Shown: positions 41,755 through 50,214 of the stretch, one piece after another
How positions within the stretch are numbered: the first letter of the stretch is position 1
How the letters are laid out: every line of letters starts with the position of its first letter
Assembly: GCA_965242795.1 (NCBI GenBank)
Contig: OZ251505.1
Coordinates: 1,550,001-1,614,000, forward strand
Source: Bin18 sp965242795
GTDB lineage: Bacteria; Desulfobacterota; Binatia; Bin18
Length of the DNA: 64,000 nucleotides
Direction of reading: 5' to 3'
The notes under the pieces: generated by a model
The model's input: the letters and a program-made list of their open reading frames with translations, nothing else
What the model was told of the DNA's origin: nothing
Databases searched by the model: none
Translations under genes and position numbers: made by a program

Positions 41755-42924
41755 CTAGAATTGAGAGGGACCGTCGCCCGATACCCGATACGTCGTCAGT
41801 TTCGGAATAGCTTTCACGGCCAGGGAAAAATACTGCCGGTCGCGTTCGACGCCGACGCTGTCGTAACCGACGGCGTTGCACGCCGCGAGCGTGGAGCCGG
41901 CGCCGGCAAACGGATCCAGGACGTGCCCTTCGCCGAGGGGAAGCACGCCGCGCACCACGTGGCGGAGAAACGCCTGCGGCTTCAGGCTGGGATGCGGGGC
42001 GAGCAGGCGTTCCGCGCTGCGGCTCGGCGCCGATGGAATGACGTCGCCGAAGGGCTTGTCCGGTGCCGGACGGCGAAACCCCCCGGTCTTCCACTTCCGC
42101 AAATTGTCCTGCACGCGCCCGTCCAGCGGTTTTCGGTACACGAGCCACGGCTCCCACATCGAGCGTGGCATGACGCTGACGTCCCGGAATTCGTCGTGGG
42201 CACCTTTCGGCCGGTCGCCCCCGCGCATGGTCATCGTGAGTCGGATGATTTCACCGCGCCGTTCCAGCCCGGCTTCGGACAGCGCCGTCGCAACGAGGGG
42301 CGAAACCAACGGATTCGACGCGACGATGACGTTCGCGCCGGGGACCAGAACCTGCAACAGTACGCGCGTCCAACGCACGAAGAACTCCCGGATATCGGCT
42401 AGTTGATCGGTATCCAACGTCGTGAAACGGGGCAGTGGGGAGCGTCGATGTCCGTCGAACGACGGCGGAATGCGCCAGACCCCGCCCTTCCCGGCGCGCA
42501 GTTTCCGTTGCTGCTCCCGGGTGTATTCATGCAGACCGTACGGCGGGTCGGTCACGACCGCGTGCATCGAGTGGGGCGGCTGCCCGGCCAACCAGGCAAA
42601 GCAGTCGTCATGGTGCAGTTCCGATTGTCGAAAGAGGAATGGCTCCGATCTTTTCTCCCTTCCCTTGCCGGCCTCGGGAACCGGGAGTTGCCACTGACGC
42701 GAAGGGTTCCGGCGTGCGCGGTACGTTCCGCGCGCCTCTCGAACGAAGAGGTCGGGGGTGTTGAGCCTGAGATACGAACGAATGGAAGAGGGCGGCGTCT
42801 CGCCTATCCGTTGGCCGACCCGTGCGATGATCGTGGCGACCTTCAACGGCGTGGGTGACGCGGATAGTACGTCGACAATCGCGTCGCGAACACGGCCGGG
42901 CGCGTTCTTCGGGTCCCTCAACAT
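41755..42924 (-). CDS. Site-specific DNA methyltransferase with N-terminal winged-helix domain
   Basis: 389 residues from ATG 42924. Residues 1-70 look like a winged helix of the HARE-HTH type (VRDAIVDVLSASPTPLKVATIIARVGQRIGE...LRLNTPDLF). The methyltransferase is the permuted beta type: catalytic TDPPYGL at about 124-130, then the SAM-binding DPFAGAGSTLAACNAVGYDSVGVERDRQYF at about 335-365. Such enzymes methylate adenine N6 or cytosine N4. No restriction partner is adjacent, so it is probably an orphan methylase, regulatory or left over. Between the two halves is a region (GGDRPKGAHDEFRDVSVMPRSMWEPW) likely to bind the target DNA. Confidence 0.9.
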   Translation of the reverse strand: MLRDPKNAPGRVRDAIVDVLSASPTPLKVATIIARVGQRIGETPPSSIRSYLRLNTPDLFVREARGTYRARRNPSRQWQLPVPEAGKGREKRSEPFLFRQSELHHDDCFAWLAGQPPHSMHAVVTDPPYGLHEYTREQQRKLRAGKGGVWRIPPSFDGHRRSPLPRFTTLDTDQLADIREFFVRWTRVLLQVLVPGANVIVASNPLVSPLVATALSEAGLERRGEIIRLTMTMRGGDRPKGAHDEFRDVSVMPRSMWEPWLVYRKPLDGRVQDNLRKWKTGGFRRPAPDKPFGDVIPSAPSRSAERLLAPHPSLKPQAFLRHVVRGVLPLGEGHVLDPFAGAGSTLAACNAVGYDSVGVERDRQYFSLAVKAIPKLTTYRVSGDGPSQF

Positions 42925-43361
42925 GCCTGGATAATGGACGTCCAGACGTCTTTCGTCAAGATGAACGCTGTATCAGAAGAAACAGGACGCTCCTGCCTTA
43001 CGCCGGAATCGCCGGCAGCAGGATGGAGGAGTGCTGTCCGTGGGTGTGGAAAACGGTTTGTTGCGCAGGGTCGAAGCCGGTGCTGGTCGCCGCCGGTGTC
43101 GAGTCGGCCTCGCGCGAACGTGCGGCCCCATATCCCTGCCCGAATTCCCGCTCCTCCCCCTCCCCCCAGCCCCTGAGCTTGCCGAAAGGTCGGAGGGTGA
43201 GGGGGAAGGCCCGGGTGGAGGGTCCTAGGTGGTAGTGTTGAAACAGGAGACCTCAGATCTATTCGAATGACTCTGGTAGGCCGGCACCGCGGAGTTGAGC
43301 CCCGCTGGCGAGTATTCTACAGTGCCGGACGTTCACTATCGCACGCGAGGACGCCGAGCCC
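42925..43361. other. 437-bp intergenic region
   Basis: Divergent gap between the methyltransferase and EVE genes. A CCTGAGCTTGCCGAAAGGTC-type dispersed repeat with CCTCCCCC/GGGGGAAGG flanks lies at about 43150-43210. Nothing else is recognised. Confidence 0.5.
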
Positions 43362-43820
43362 ATGCGCTACTGGTTGGTGAAATCCGAGCCGTTCAAATAC
43401 TCTTGGGACCAGTTCTGCGAGGACGGGTCCACGTATTGGGACGGGGTGCGCAATTATCAAGCGCGTAACAATCTGCGTGCCATGCAGGTCGGCGACCGCG
43501 TCCTGTACTACCACAGCAACGAGGGCTTGGCCGTAGTCGGCGTGGCGCGAGTCACCAAGAAAGCCTATCAGGACCCGACCACCGAGGATGAACGCTGGGT
43601 GGTGGTCGATCTGGAGCCGGTCGAGGCGCTGGCCAACCCGGTCACGTTGCGGGAGATCAAGGACGAGCCGCGGCTGGCCGATCTGGCGCTGGTGCGGCAG
43701 GGCCGGCTGTCGGTCATGCCCGTCGCCAAGAAACACTTCGATTTGATCGTCAAGAAAGGCCGCGGCGCCACGCCGCGCGTCGGGAAGGCGCGGGCGGCAG
43801 GGTCGCGGTCGCGCAGTTAG
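43362..43820 (+). CDS. EVE-domain protein
   Basis: 152 residues. MRYWLVKSEPFKYSWDQF, then TYWDGVRNYQARNNLRAM, GDRVLYYHSNEGLAVVGVA and WVVVDLEPVEAL are the hallmark strands of the PUA-like EVE domain. Family proteins bind modified bases, often beside restriction-modification genes, or are thymocyte nuclear protein-like. Two DNA methylases lie within 7 kb upstream, which makes modified-DNA or RNA reading an attractive but unproven idea. The basic C-terminal tail (GKARAAGSRSRS) is extra. Confidence 0.92.
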   Translation: MRYWLVKSEPFKYSWDQFCEDGSTYWDGVRNYQARNNLRAMQVGDRVLYYHSNEGLAVVGVARVTKKAYQDPTTEDERWVVVDLEPVEALANPVTLREIKDEPRLADLALVRQGRLSVMPVAKKHFDLIVKKGRGATPRVGKARAAGSRSRS

Positions 43821-43910
43821 GGCGGCAGCCTCACAGGGTTGCAATCGCCCCGGTTTCCGCGCAAAGAGAAACGCGACGGTCACGGAAGAAGACGGAAGGA
43901 GGGTGGAAAC

Positions 43911-44372
43911 ATGAACCTTTTCAGACGGGGCTGGATGTGGGGCGTGACGCTCGGCCTGCTCCTCTGCGCGCCCGGCGCCCGGGCCGACGACCTGGATACG
44001 ATTCGCGCGGCGTTCGAGTCCGACATCAGACTGTTCAACGCCCAGAACAAGACGGCCTTCTCCGCGAGCGCGGATGACGACATCGTGGTGTTCGGGACCC
44101 TGACGCCATTCGCCGTCGAGGGCAAAACCGCGCTCGTGGAATTCATGGAAAGCTATTTTGCGGACCAGGAGCGGGCCAAATTCATGCCCATTAACGCCGA
44201 ATACCGCACCATAGGAAACAGCGGGCTGGCCTGGGGACATTACACGATCACCGAACTTCCCAAAATCGGGGACCGCGAGTTGATTCACGGGCGCTACACC
44301 TTCACCTATACCAAGAAGGACGGCACTTGGCGGTTGCTGGTAATCCACGTTTCGCCCCTCTTCGTGGAATAG
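43911..44372 (+). CDS. Secreted NTF2/SnoaL-like protein, copy 1
   Basis: 153 residues from ATG 43911, preceded by AAGGAGGG; an earlier in-frame ATG at 43839 has no such site. The signal peptide (MWGVTLGLLLCAPGARADD) is followed by a cone-shaped NTF2-like fold: TIRAAFESDIRLFNAQNKTAFSASADDDIVVFG, AVEGKTALVEFMESYF, and GRYTFTYTKKDGTWRLLVIHVSPL. The DUF4440/SnoaL group typically binds small hydrophobic ligands or acts as an association domain. No catalytic pair is evident. It forms a tandem pair with the next gene. Confidence 0.8.
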   Translation: MNLFRRGWMWGVTLGLLLCAPGARADDLDTIRAAFESDIRLFNAQNKTAFSASADDDIVVFGTLTPFAVEGKTALVEFMESYFADQERAKFMPINAEYRTIGNSGLAWGHYTITELPKIGDRELIHGRYTFTYTKKDGTWRLLVIHVSPLFVE

Positions 44373-44393
44373 CCGGCGTGAGGAGAGAGAAAA

Positions 44394-44876
44394 ATGGACG
44401 GCATATCCAAACGGATTCGAAAGTCGCTCGCATACGGCTTCGTCGGACTGTGCGGCGTCCTGTTCGCGGCGCCCGCGCCGGCCCAGGAACTCCGCGACGC
44501 GTTGATCGAAAGCTTCGGCGAAGAAATCCAGGCGCTGAACGCGCGGGTCCTGGATGCCTCGGTCGCGCACGTGCACGACGACGTGGTCCTGTACGGCTTG
44601 TACTCGCCCTTCCCGGCGGTCGGGAAAGCCGCGTTCCGCGAGGCGGTGCGGGAGTATTTCGACACGCACGAAGAAACCGTCCTCCGCCCCGCGCACCCGA
44701 AATATCTCATCTCGGGCTCGACCGGCGTGGCGTGGGGCCATTATCAACTCCGCACCAAAGTGAAGGGACAGCAGTCCGTCACCAGTCATGGCCAGTTCAC
44801 GTTCACCTACGCCAAGCCGGGCGGCGAATGGCAGATCATCAGCATGCATTTCGCCCCGCTCCCGGTCGTGGAGTAG
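44394..44876 (+). CDS. Secreted NTF2/SnoaL-like protein, copy 2
   Basis: 160 residues with a signal peptide (SLAYGFVGLCGVLFAAPAPAQE). It aligns along its whole length with the previous gene: ALIESFGEEIQALNARVLDASVAHVHDDVVLYG, AVGKAAFREAVREYF, STGVAWGHYQL, and HGQFTFTYAKPGGEWQIISMHFAPLPVVE. A tandem duplication 22 bases apart that has since diverged. Both are likely periplasmic. The shared WGHY motif may mark the ligand pocket. Function unknown. Confidence 0.8.
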   Translation: MDGISKRIRKSLAYGFVGLCGVLFAAPAPAQELRDALIESFGEEIQALNARVLDASVAHVHDDVVLYGLYSPFPAVGKAAFREAVREYFDTHEETVLRPAHPKYLISGSTGVAWGHYQLRTKVKGQQSVTSHGQFTFTYAKPGGEWQIISMHFAPLPVVE

Positions 44877-44895
44877 CCGGCGCGTCCGGCCAGCC

Positions 44896-45102
44896 ATGCG
44901 TGTCGAACAGATCGACCTGCGCTACCCGGACGACAACAGCGACAGGCTCGTCAAGGCAAGCCTGCATGTCCGCTCGTACACGCCCGCGGGGCAAGCGATA
45001 TACACACATCTCGCGTTGGAGCCGGGCGAGGTGCGGGCGCTCGAAACGGTGCTCCGCACGGCGCTGCGCCGCGTCACCCACCGGGCGCTGACTTTAGTCT
45101 GA
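44896..45102 (+). CDS. Small hypothetical protein
   Basis: 68 residues from ATG 44896 (MRVEQIDLRYPDDNSDRLVK). It has two amphipathic strands and a C-terminal helix (PGEVRALETVLRTALRRVTH), with no signal peptide and no known family. It follows the NTF2-like pair by 19 bases. Its last 29 bases overlap, tail to tail, the end of the minus-strand lipoprotein gene, so one of the two may be wrong; the fold-like composition makes me keep it at moderate confidence. Confidence 0.5.
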   Translation: MRVEQIDLRYPDDNSDRLVKASLHVRSYTPAGQAIYTHLALEPGEVRALETVLRTALRRVTHRALTLV

Positions 45103-45394
45103 CCAGCCAGTTGCGGCGGGGGGTCTTCCGCGGGACGGCAGAGAACGAGAGCGGCGCGTCCAGGTCGGCGCGCAACCCGGCACACGCCTCGGCATGATCC
45201 GTTGCGCGTTCGAGGCGGCACTTTCGATACCGTTCTTCCAGCGCAAGCCGGGCAGCGAACATCTCGGCCAATCGGGGGTCGCGCCTCGCCTCGGTGAAAG
45301 CGACGAGGTGCTGCGCCGTCTGGCACCCGCCCAGCCCGAGGACACACAGCAACGCCAATCCGGCGAAGCGACAGGACGGAGGAAGACGTTTCAT
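45074..45394 (-). CDS. Small lipoprotein
   Basis: 106 residues from ATG 45394. MKRLPPSCRFAGLALLCVLGLGGCQTA is a type II signal with lipobox LGGC; the cysteine (about residue 24) would be lipidated. The mature part is a charged helix (EARRDPRLAEMFAARLALEERYRKC) and a basic tail, with two more cysteines that could pair. An outer-membrane or periplasmic location is expected. The frame is open far upstream, but that part is GC-rich read-through. No family was recognised. Confidence 0.62.
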   Translation of the reverse strand: MKRLPPSCRFAGLALLCVLGLGGCQTAQHLVAFTEARRDPRLAEMFAARLALEERYRKCRLERATDHAEACAGLRADLDAPLSFSAVPRKTPRRNWLVRLKSAPGG

Positions 45395-45474
45395 TGTGTC
45401 GTATCCGAACGCGATGAACGCATGGGCCGGCGGATGCCCCACTGTATGTTGTCGGGCAACGTGACGCGAGTGCC

Positions 45475-45560
45475 GTAGGGGCGACCGGTCGGTCGCCCGT
45501 GGGTAGCGAGAGCCTGTCCCCCGGCTCAAACGGGGGAATGACGAAGGAAACGCATCCCGC
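45475..45560. repeat. Dispersed repeats in the gap before the nitrilase gene
   Basis: A diverged copy of the 28-bp palindrome (GTAGGGGCGACCGGTCGGTC) begins at 45475. It is followed by GAGCCTGTCCCCCGGCTCAA ACGGGGGAATGACG, also found in altered form inside the 39.3-kb element (about 39440-39475). The gap 45395-45662 holds no gene. Confidence 0.5.
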
Positions 45561-45662
45561 CCAAGGTAATCTCGAACTGATGCACTACCCGTCCTTGTCG
45601 TTTCTTGACCGCGGAAGGGGCGTTCGGTACGGTTCGGCCTCGACCGACCGGGAGCCCGAAAC

Positions 45663-46475
45663 GTGCGTGCAAGCCCGTCATATCTGGCCGCGGCCGTGCA
45701 GATGACGGCCTCGTCCTCCAAAGCGGAGAATCTGGCGAAAGCCGAATCCTTCGTGCGGCACGCGGCGCACCGCGGTGCCGCGCTGGTCGTCCTGCCCGAA
45801 GTGTTCCTGTGGCGCGGGCGGCATCGCAAGGACCCCGATCAGGTCGAGCCGATCCCCGGGCCGACGAGCCGCCGGTTGCAGGATCTGGCGCGGGAACTCG
45901 GCATTCACCTGCTCGCCGGTTCGTTTCTGGAAAAATCGGACGAAGCGCGCGCCTACAACACCAGCCTGCTGCTCGGGCCGCAGGGCGACCTTCTGGCTAC
46001 GTATCGGAAGATCCACCTGTTCGACGTGGACATTCCGGGCCACGTGCGCATGAAGGAGTCGGACAGCATGAAGCCGGGCGACGCGGTCGTGACGACCGAT
46101 ACTCCGTTGGGCCGATTCGGGCTGTCGGTCTGCTACGACCTGCGCTTTCCCGAACTCTACCGACGCTTGGCGCATGAGGGCGCGGAGGTCGTGTCCGTGC
46201 CCTCGGCGTTCACGTTCCCGACGGGCGAGGCGCATTGGGAAGCGTTGCTCCGCGCGCGTGCCATCGAAAACCAGATGTACGTCATCGCCCCGAATCAGAT
46301 CGGCAAGAACGTGTATGGCTTCGCCGACTACGGCAACTCGATGATTATCGACCCGTGGGGCAAGGTACTGGCCCGCGCCGCGAACCGGGAGTGCGTCATT
46401 CTGGCCGAGGTAGATTTGGAATATCTCGACACCGTGCGGAGAGATCTGCCGTGCCTCGCGCATCAGCGGCTCTAG
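45663..46475 (+). CDS. Carbon-nitrogen hydrolase (nitrilase superfamily, Nit1/Nit2-like)
   Basis: 270 residues from GTG 45663, with GGGAG upstream. The Glu-Lys-Cys triad is complete: Glu46 in VVLPEVFLW, Lys116 in TYRKIHLFDVD, and Cys157 in LSVCYDLRFPELYRRL. GNSMIIDPWGKVLARA is the usual late motif. The DLRFPELYR segment and the HLFDVDIPG sequence place it with omega-amidase / deaminated-glutathione amidase relatives. It would hydrolyse an amide to ammonia, in the cytoplasm. The last 25 bases overlap the start of moeA. Confidence 0.92.
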   Translation: MRASPSYLAAAVQMTASSSKAENLAKAESFVRHAAHRGAALVVLPEVFLWRGRHRKDPDQVEPIPGPTSRRLQDLARELGIHLLAGSFLEKSDEARAYNTSLLLGPQGDLLATYRKIHLFDVDIPGHVRMKESDSMKPGDAVVTTDTPLGRFGLSVCYDLRFPELYRRLAHEGAEVVSVPSAFTFPTGEAHWEALLRARAIENQMYVIAPNQIGKNVYGFADYGNSMIIDPWGKVLARAANRECVILAEVDLEYLDTVRRDLPCLAHQRL

Positions 46476-47728
46476 CCCCGCCGCCCGTCAAATCCTTCTT
46501 CCGCGTGGTGAGCGCCGCGGAGGCGCGCGAACGTCTCGCCGCGTTCGCCCCGCCAACCCGCCCGGAAACCGTGCCGGTGCTCGAAGCGTGCGGGCGGATT
46601 CTCGCCAAGCCGCTGACCGCGCCGGGCGACCTGCCGCATTTCCACCGCACGAATATGGACGGCTACGCGGTGCGCGCCCAGGACACGTTCGGGGCGTCGG
46701 CCAGCCAGCCCGCGTACCTCACGCTCGCGGGCGCCATCGAGATGGGCAAGCAGGTCAAGCGCCGTCTCAAGAAAGGCGAGACCATGCGCATCGCCACCGG
46801 CGGCATGTTGCCGCCCGGGGCGAACGGCATGGTCATGGTCGAGTACACCGAAGAGATGGGCGACGGGACGGTCGAGATTCTCCGCTCGGTATCGCCGTGG
46901 GAAAACATCCTGCGCACGGGCGAGGACATCAAGAAGAACGCTCCGATCTTTCCGGCCGGCCGGCTGCTGCGCGCCCAGGACGTCGGCGCCCTGACCGGCG
47001 TGGGCATCACGCGCGTGGCGGTGCACCGCCGGCCGACGGTCGCCCTGATTTCCACCGGCGACGAGATCGTGCCGCCCGAAAAGACGCCGCGGCCCGGCCA
47101 AGTCCGCAACGTCAACCAGTATTCACTATGCGCCATGATCGCCGAGTGCGGCGGGACGGTGCGCGACCTGGGCGTGGTCAAGGACGACGCCGGCTCGTTC
47201 ACGCAGGCCATGCAAACGGCGACCGAACGGGCGGCCGTGGTCATGGTGTCGGGCGGCAGTTCGGTCGGCATCAAGGACATGGCGCTGGACGTGATCCGTT
47301 CGTTTCCGCGATCGGAGTTGTTCTTTCACGGGATTTCGATTGCGCCCGGCAAGCCGACGATCTTCGCGCGCGCCGCGGGCAAACCGGTCATGGGTTTACC
47401 CGGCCATCCGGTCTCGGCCCTGGTCGTCTTCGCGCTGTTCGGGGCGCCGCTCGTGCGGATGATCGGCGGCGAGTCTGCGGGGACCGCGTTCGCGCCGCGA
47501 CGCACGACGCGCGCCCGGCTCGCGCAGAACGTGGCGTCCGCTGCGGGCCGCGAAGACTACGTGCGCGTCACGCTCAGCCGCGACACCGATGGACGGGAGA
47601 CCGCCCGCCCCGTGCCGGGCAAGTCCGGCGCGATCTTCAGCCTCGTCCAGGCCGATGGCATGGTCTGCATTCCGCACAACGAAGAGGGCCGCGAAGCCGG
47701 GGAAGAAGTCGACGTCATTCTGTTCTGA
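46451..47728 (+). CDS. moeA: Molybdopterin molybdenumtransferase MoeA
   Basis: 425 residues from GTG 46451, which has GGAGAG at a good distance; the frame extends upstream inside the nitrilase gene, but that part is not MoeA-like. FHRTNMDGYAVRAQDTFGA is the N-terminal signature, ATGGMLPPGANGMVMVEYTE the beta-barrel region, ISTGDEIVPP the MPT-binding loop, MVSGGSSVGIKDM the MoaB/Mog-like GGxS site, and VMGLPGHPVSALVVF the closing motif. It inserts molybdate into adenylylated molybdopterin. It overlaps the nitrilase gene, with a second MoeA 69 bases downstream. Confidence 0.93.
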   Translation: MPRASAALAPPPVKSFFRVVSAAEARERLAAFAPPTRPETVPVLEACGRILAKPLTAPGDLPHFHRTNMDGYAVRAQDTFGASASQPAYLTLAGAIEMGKQVKRRLKKGETMRIATGGMLPPGANGMVMVEYTEEMGDGTVEILRSVSPWENILRTGEDIKKNAPIFPAGRLLRAQDVGALTGVGITRVAVHRRPTVALISTGDEIVPPEKTPRPGQVRNVNQYSLCAMIAECGGTVRDLGVVKDDAGSFTQAMQTATERAAVVMVSGGSSVGIKDMALDVIRSFPRSELFFHGISIAPGKPTIFARAAGKPVMGLPGHPVSALVVFALFGAPLVRMIGGESAGTAFAPRRTTRARLAQNVASAAGREDYVRVTLSRDTDGRETARPVPGKSGAIFSLVQADGMVCIPHNEEGREAGEEVDVILF

Positions 47729-47797
47729 GACGTCGGACCGAGGCACGGCACCTCCGAGCGGCCCTCGATTCCTGCAGATACTCCGCGCCGAACCATC

Positions 47798-49792
47798 ATG
47801 CACGCCCAACACCCCGTCCGCCCCGACCGAAAACGCTATCTCAGGAAGCATGCGCTCGGCGCCGCACTCGAACGCTTTCTCGGCGCGGTCGCTCCGCGGC
47901 CGGCCACCGAACGCGTCACGGTGGAAGACGCCCTTGGACGGACGACCGCGGCGCCGATTTTCGCCAAGCGGTCGGCCCCACACTACCACGGCGCCGCCAT
48001 GGACGGCATTGCGGTACGCGCCGAAGACACGTTCGGCTCCAGCGAGTTCTCTCCGCTCACGCTCACCCGCTTAGCGGCCAAACGCCGTCCGCCCGCGAAC
48101 GGCGCGCCGTTCCAATACGTGGACACCGGCAACCCGCTGCCCCGCTGGGCCAACGCCGTGGTCATGATCGAGCGGGTGTTCAAGACCGATGAACGGCGGG
48201 TCGAGATCCGCGATGCCGCGACACCGTGGCAGCACGTGCGGCTGGTCGGCGAAGACATCGTGGCGACCGAGCCGCTGTTGCCGCGCGGCCACAAGCTGCG
48301 TCCGTACGATCTGGGCGCGCTGCTGGCCGCGGGGCACACCGAGATTCCCGTCGTCCGCCCGCCGAGCGTCGGCATCGTTCCGACGGGCTCCGAGCTGATC
48401 GAACCGGGTGAGCGCGCCGCACCCGGGCGCATCATCGAGTTCAACTCGCGCGTGGCCGCTGCGTTCGTGCAGGAGTGGGGCGGCGCGCCGGTGCGGCTGG
48501 AATGCGTGGCTGACGACCTGCCGCTGATTACGCGCAGCGTGCAGCGCGCCATCCGCGAGCACGACATCGTGGTCGTCATCGCGGGCTCGTCCGCGGGCGA
48601 GCACGATTTCACGGAGCGCGTCCTGGAGACGCTGGGCGAAATTCTGGTCCACGGCATCGACGTCATGCCCGGCAAGCCCGCCATTCTGGCGGTGGTGGAC
48701 GGCACGCCGGTCATCGGCCTGCCCGGCTATCCGGTTTCCGCGGTCGTCATCTGCCAGCAGGTGCTGCGCAAGCTGGTGGCATCCCACCTGGGCCGACCGG
48801 CCGAGGAACCGCAGAAAGTGTCGGCCGTGCTGCCGCGCAAGGTTCCCTCGCGGCTGGGGCTGGAAGAGTTCGTGCGGGTCAATCTGGGCCGTGTGGGCGG
48901 CCGGCTGATCGCCACCCCGATCGGCCGCGGCGCGGGCGTGATTACCACGATGGTCAAGGCCGACGGCGTCCTGCGCATCCCGCCGCAGGACGAGGGGCTG
49001 AACGCCGGCATGCAGGCCGACGTGGAACTGCTCCGACCGCTCGACGAGGTGGACCGCACCATCCTGTTCACCGGCAGCAACGATCTGAGCATCGGCGTCC
49101 TCGACGACCAACTCCGCGCCCAGGCCCCCGGTCTGAAAATCTCGGCCAGCAACGTCGGCTCGCTGGGCGGGCTCGTTGCGCTCAAACGCGGCGAAGCGCA
49201 CATCGTCGGCACGCATCTGCTCGACCCGGCGACCGGCACCTACAACCTGCCCGACCTCAAAAAGCAGAAACTCTTGTCCACCAGCGTCGTCCTGACCCTA
49301 GTCGTCCGCGAGCAGGGCCTGATCGTCCCGAAGCGCAACCCCAAACGCATCAAGACCCTGGCCGATCTGACGCGCCCGGACGTGCGCTTCATCAACCGCC
49401 AGCCGGGCGCGGGCACACGCGTGCTGCTGGACTACAAACTGTCCAAACTGGGGCTCGCGCCCGAGCGCCTCGCCGGCTACGAGCGCGAGGAGACCACCCA
49501 CATGGCCGTGGCAGCGGCAGTTGCCAGCGGCTTGGCCGACGCCGGTTTGGGTGTGAAGTCCGCGGCCAAGGCGCTCGGGCTCGGCTTCGTCCCGGTCGAA
49601 CGCGAGGAGTACGACCTGGTCTTCCACCTGGACTTCTTCGAGAGCGAAACGGGACAGCGCCTCGTCGAAGTCATCCGCTCCGCGGCGTTCAAACGCGCGG
49701 TCGAACGCCTCGACGGCTACGACACGACCCCCACCGGGCGCCTCAAGTCGCAGCCGCGCAGGGGGAAAGGCCGGCAACGTCAAGCTGGCTGA
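47798..49792 (+). CDS. MoeA domain fused to a periplasmic-binding-protein-like (PBP-like) domain
   Basis: 664 residues. Residues 1 to about 410 are a second MoeA: HYHGAAMDGIAVRAEDTFG, NPLPRWANAVVMIE, VPTGSELIEPGE, VVVIAGSSAGEHDF and VIGLPGYPVSAVVI. Residues about 425-645 are the PBP-like domain often attached to MoeA: DRTILFTGSNDLSIGVLDDQL, LVALKRGEAHIVGTHLLD, FINRQPGAGTRVLLDYKL and AVAAAVASGLADAGLGVKSAAKALGLGFVPVE. This domain resembles molybdate or tungstate binding proteins but has no signal peptide, so it is cytoplasmic. Having both a plain and a fused MoeA could let the cell load Mo and W separately; that is inference. Confidence 0.92.
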   Translation: MHAQHPVRPDRKRYLRKHALGAALERFLGAVAPRPATERVTVEDALGRTTAAPIFAKRSAPHYHGAAMDGIAVRAEDTFGSSEFSPLTLTRLAAKRRPPANGAPFQYVDTGNPLPRWANAVVMIERVFKTDERRVEIRDAATPWQHVRLVGEDIVATEPLLPRGHKLRPYDLGALLAAGHTEIPVVRPPSVGIVPTGSELIEPGERAAPGRIIEFNSRVAAAFVQEWGGAPVRLECVADDLPLITRSVQRAIREHDIVVVIAGSSAGEHDFTERVLETLGEILVHGIDVMPGKPAILAVVDGTPVIGLPGYPVSAVVICQQVLRKLVASHLGRPAEEPQKVSAVLPRKVPSRLGLEEFVRVNLGRVGGRLIATPIGRGAGVITTMVKADGVLRIPPQDEGLNAGMQADVELLRPLDEVDRTILFTGSNDLSIGVLDDQLRAQAPGLKISASNVGSLGGLVALKRGEAHIVGTHLLDPATGTYNLPDLKKQKLLSTSVVLTLVVREQGLIVPKRNPKRIKTLADLTRPDVRFINRQPGAGTRVLLDYKLSKLGLAPERLAGYEREETTHMAVAAAVASGLADAGLGVKSAAKALGLGFVPVEREEYDLVFHLDFFESETGQRLVEVIRSAAFKRAVERLDGYDTTPTGRLKSQPRRGKGRQRQAG

Positions 49793-49817
49793 TCGGCAGG
49801 ACGGCTTCAATAAAGCT

Positions 49818-50105
49818 ATGAGGAAGAAAGGTATTACATCAGTCGAAGACGTTATGACCGATCCGAATTTGCTGAAGAATATGGGGCTCGAAGAAGTCAA
49901 ACGACTGTTAGGAGTAACGCAGAAAGAATCGCTTGCGGAGCCTGGGCAGGCCAATAACTGGCGGGGTGAGAGTTTACGGAAAGGATCCTATAATAAAGGA
50001 CAGGGATTCGTACTACGCGAAGGGAATTACATACAATACGATCCTGAGACTTTGCAGCTTGTTTTGCTCCCCAATAAAAAGCGAAGGGAATCACATACTA
50101 AATGA
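49818..50105 (+). pseudogene. 5'- and 3'-truncated remnant, polymorphic-toxin-tail-like
   Basis: An open frame of 95 codons (plus 8 upstream codons after the stop at 49791-49793) without a ribosome binding site. It reads GFNKAMRKKGITSVEDVMTD, then PGQANNWRGESLRKGSYNKG and QGFVLRE, which resembles the end of a secreted or polymorphic toxin. From GNYIQYDP (about 50020) the sequence is a repeat-element end, GGGAATTACATACAATACGA, and a second direct copy, GGGAATCACATACTAAATGA, lies at about 50083. So the coding sequence looks cut at both ends. AT-rich compared with its surroundings. Function not assigned. Confidence 0.4.
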
Positions 50106-50214
50106 TCGGCTGCCTTCGTTTGTCGGACCTTGCAATCCGGCCCGATGTCAGGTAGTCGTCCCGGGCGCTGACAATCCCGTCGACCGAACCAACCTTTTGG
50201 AGGAGGCTCGAACC

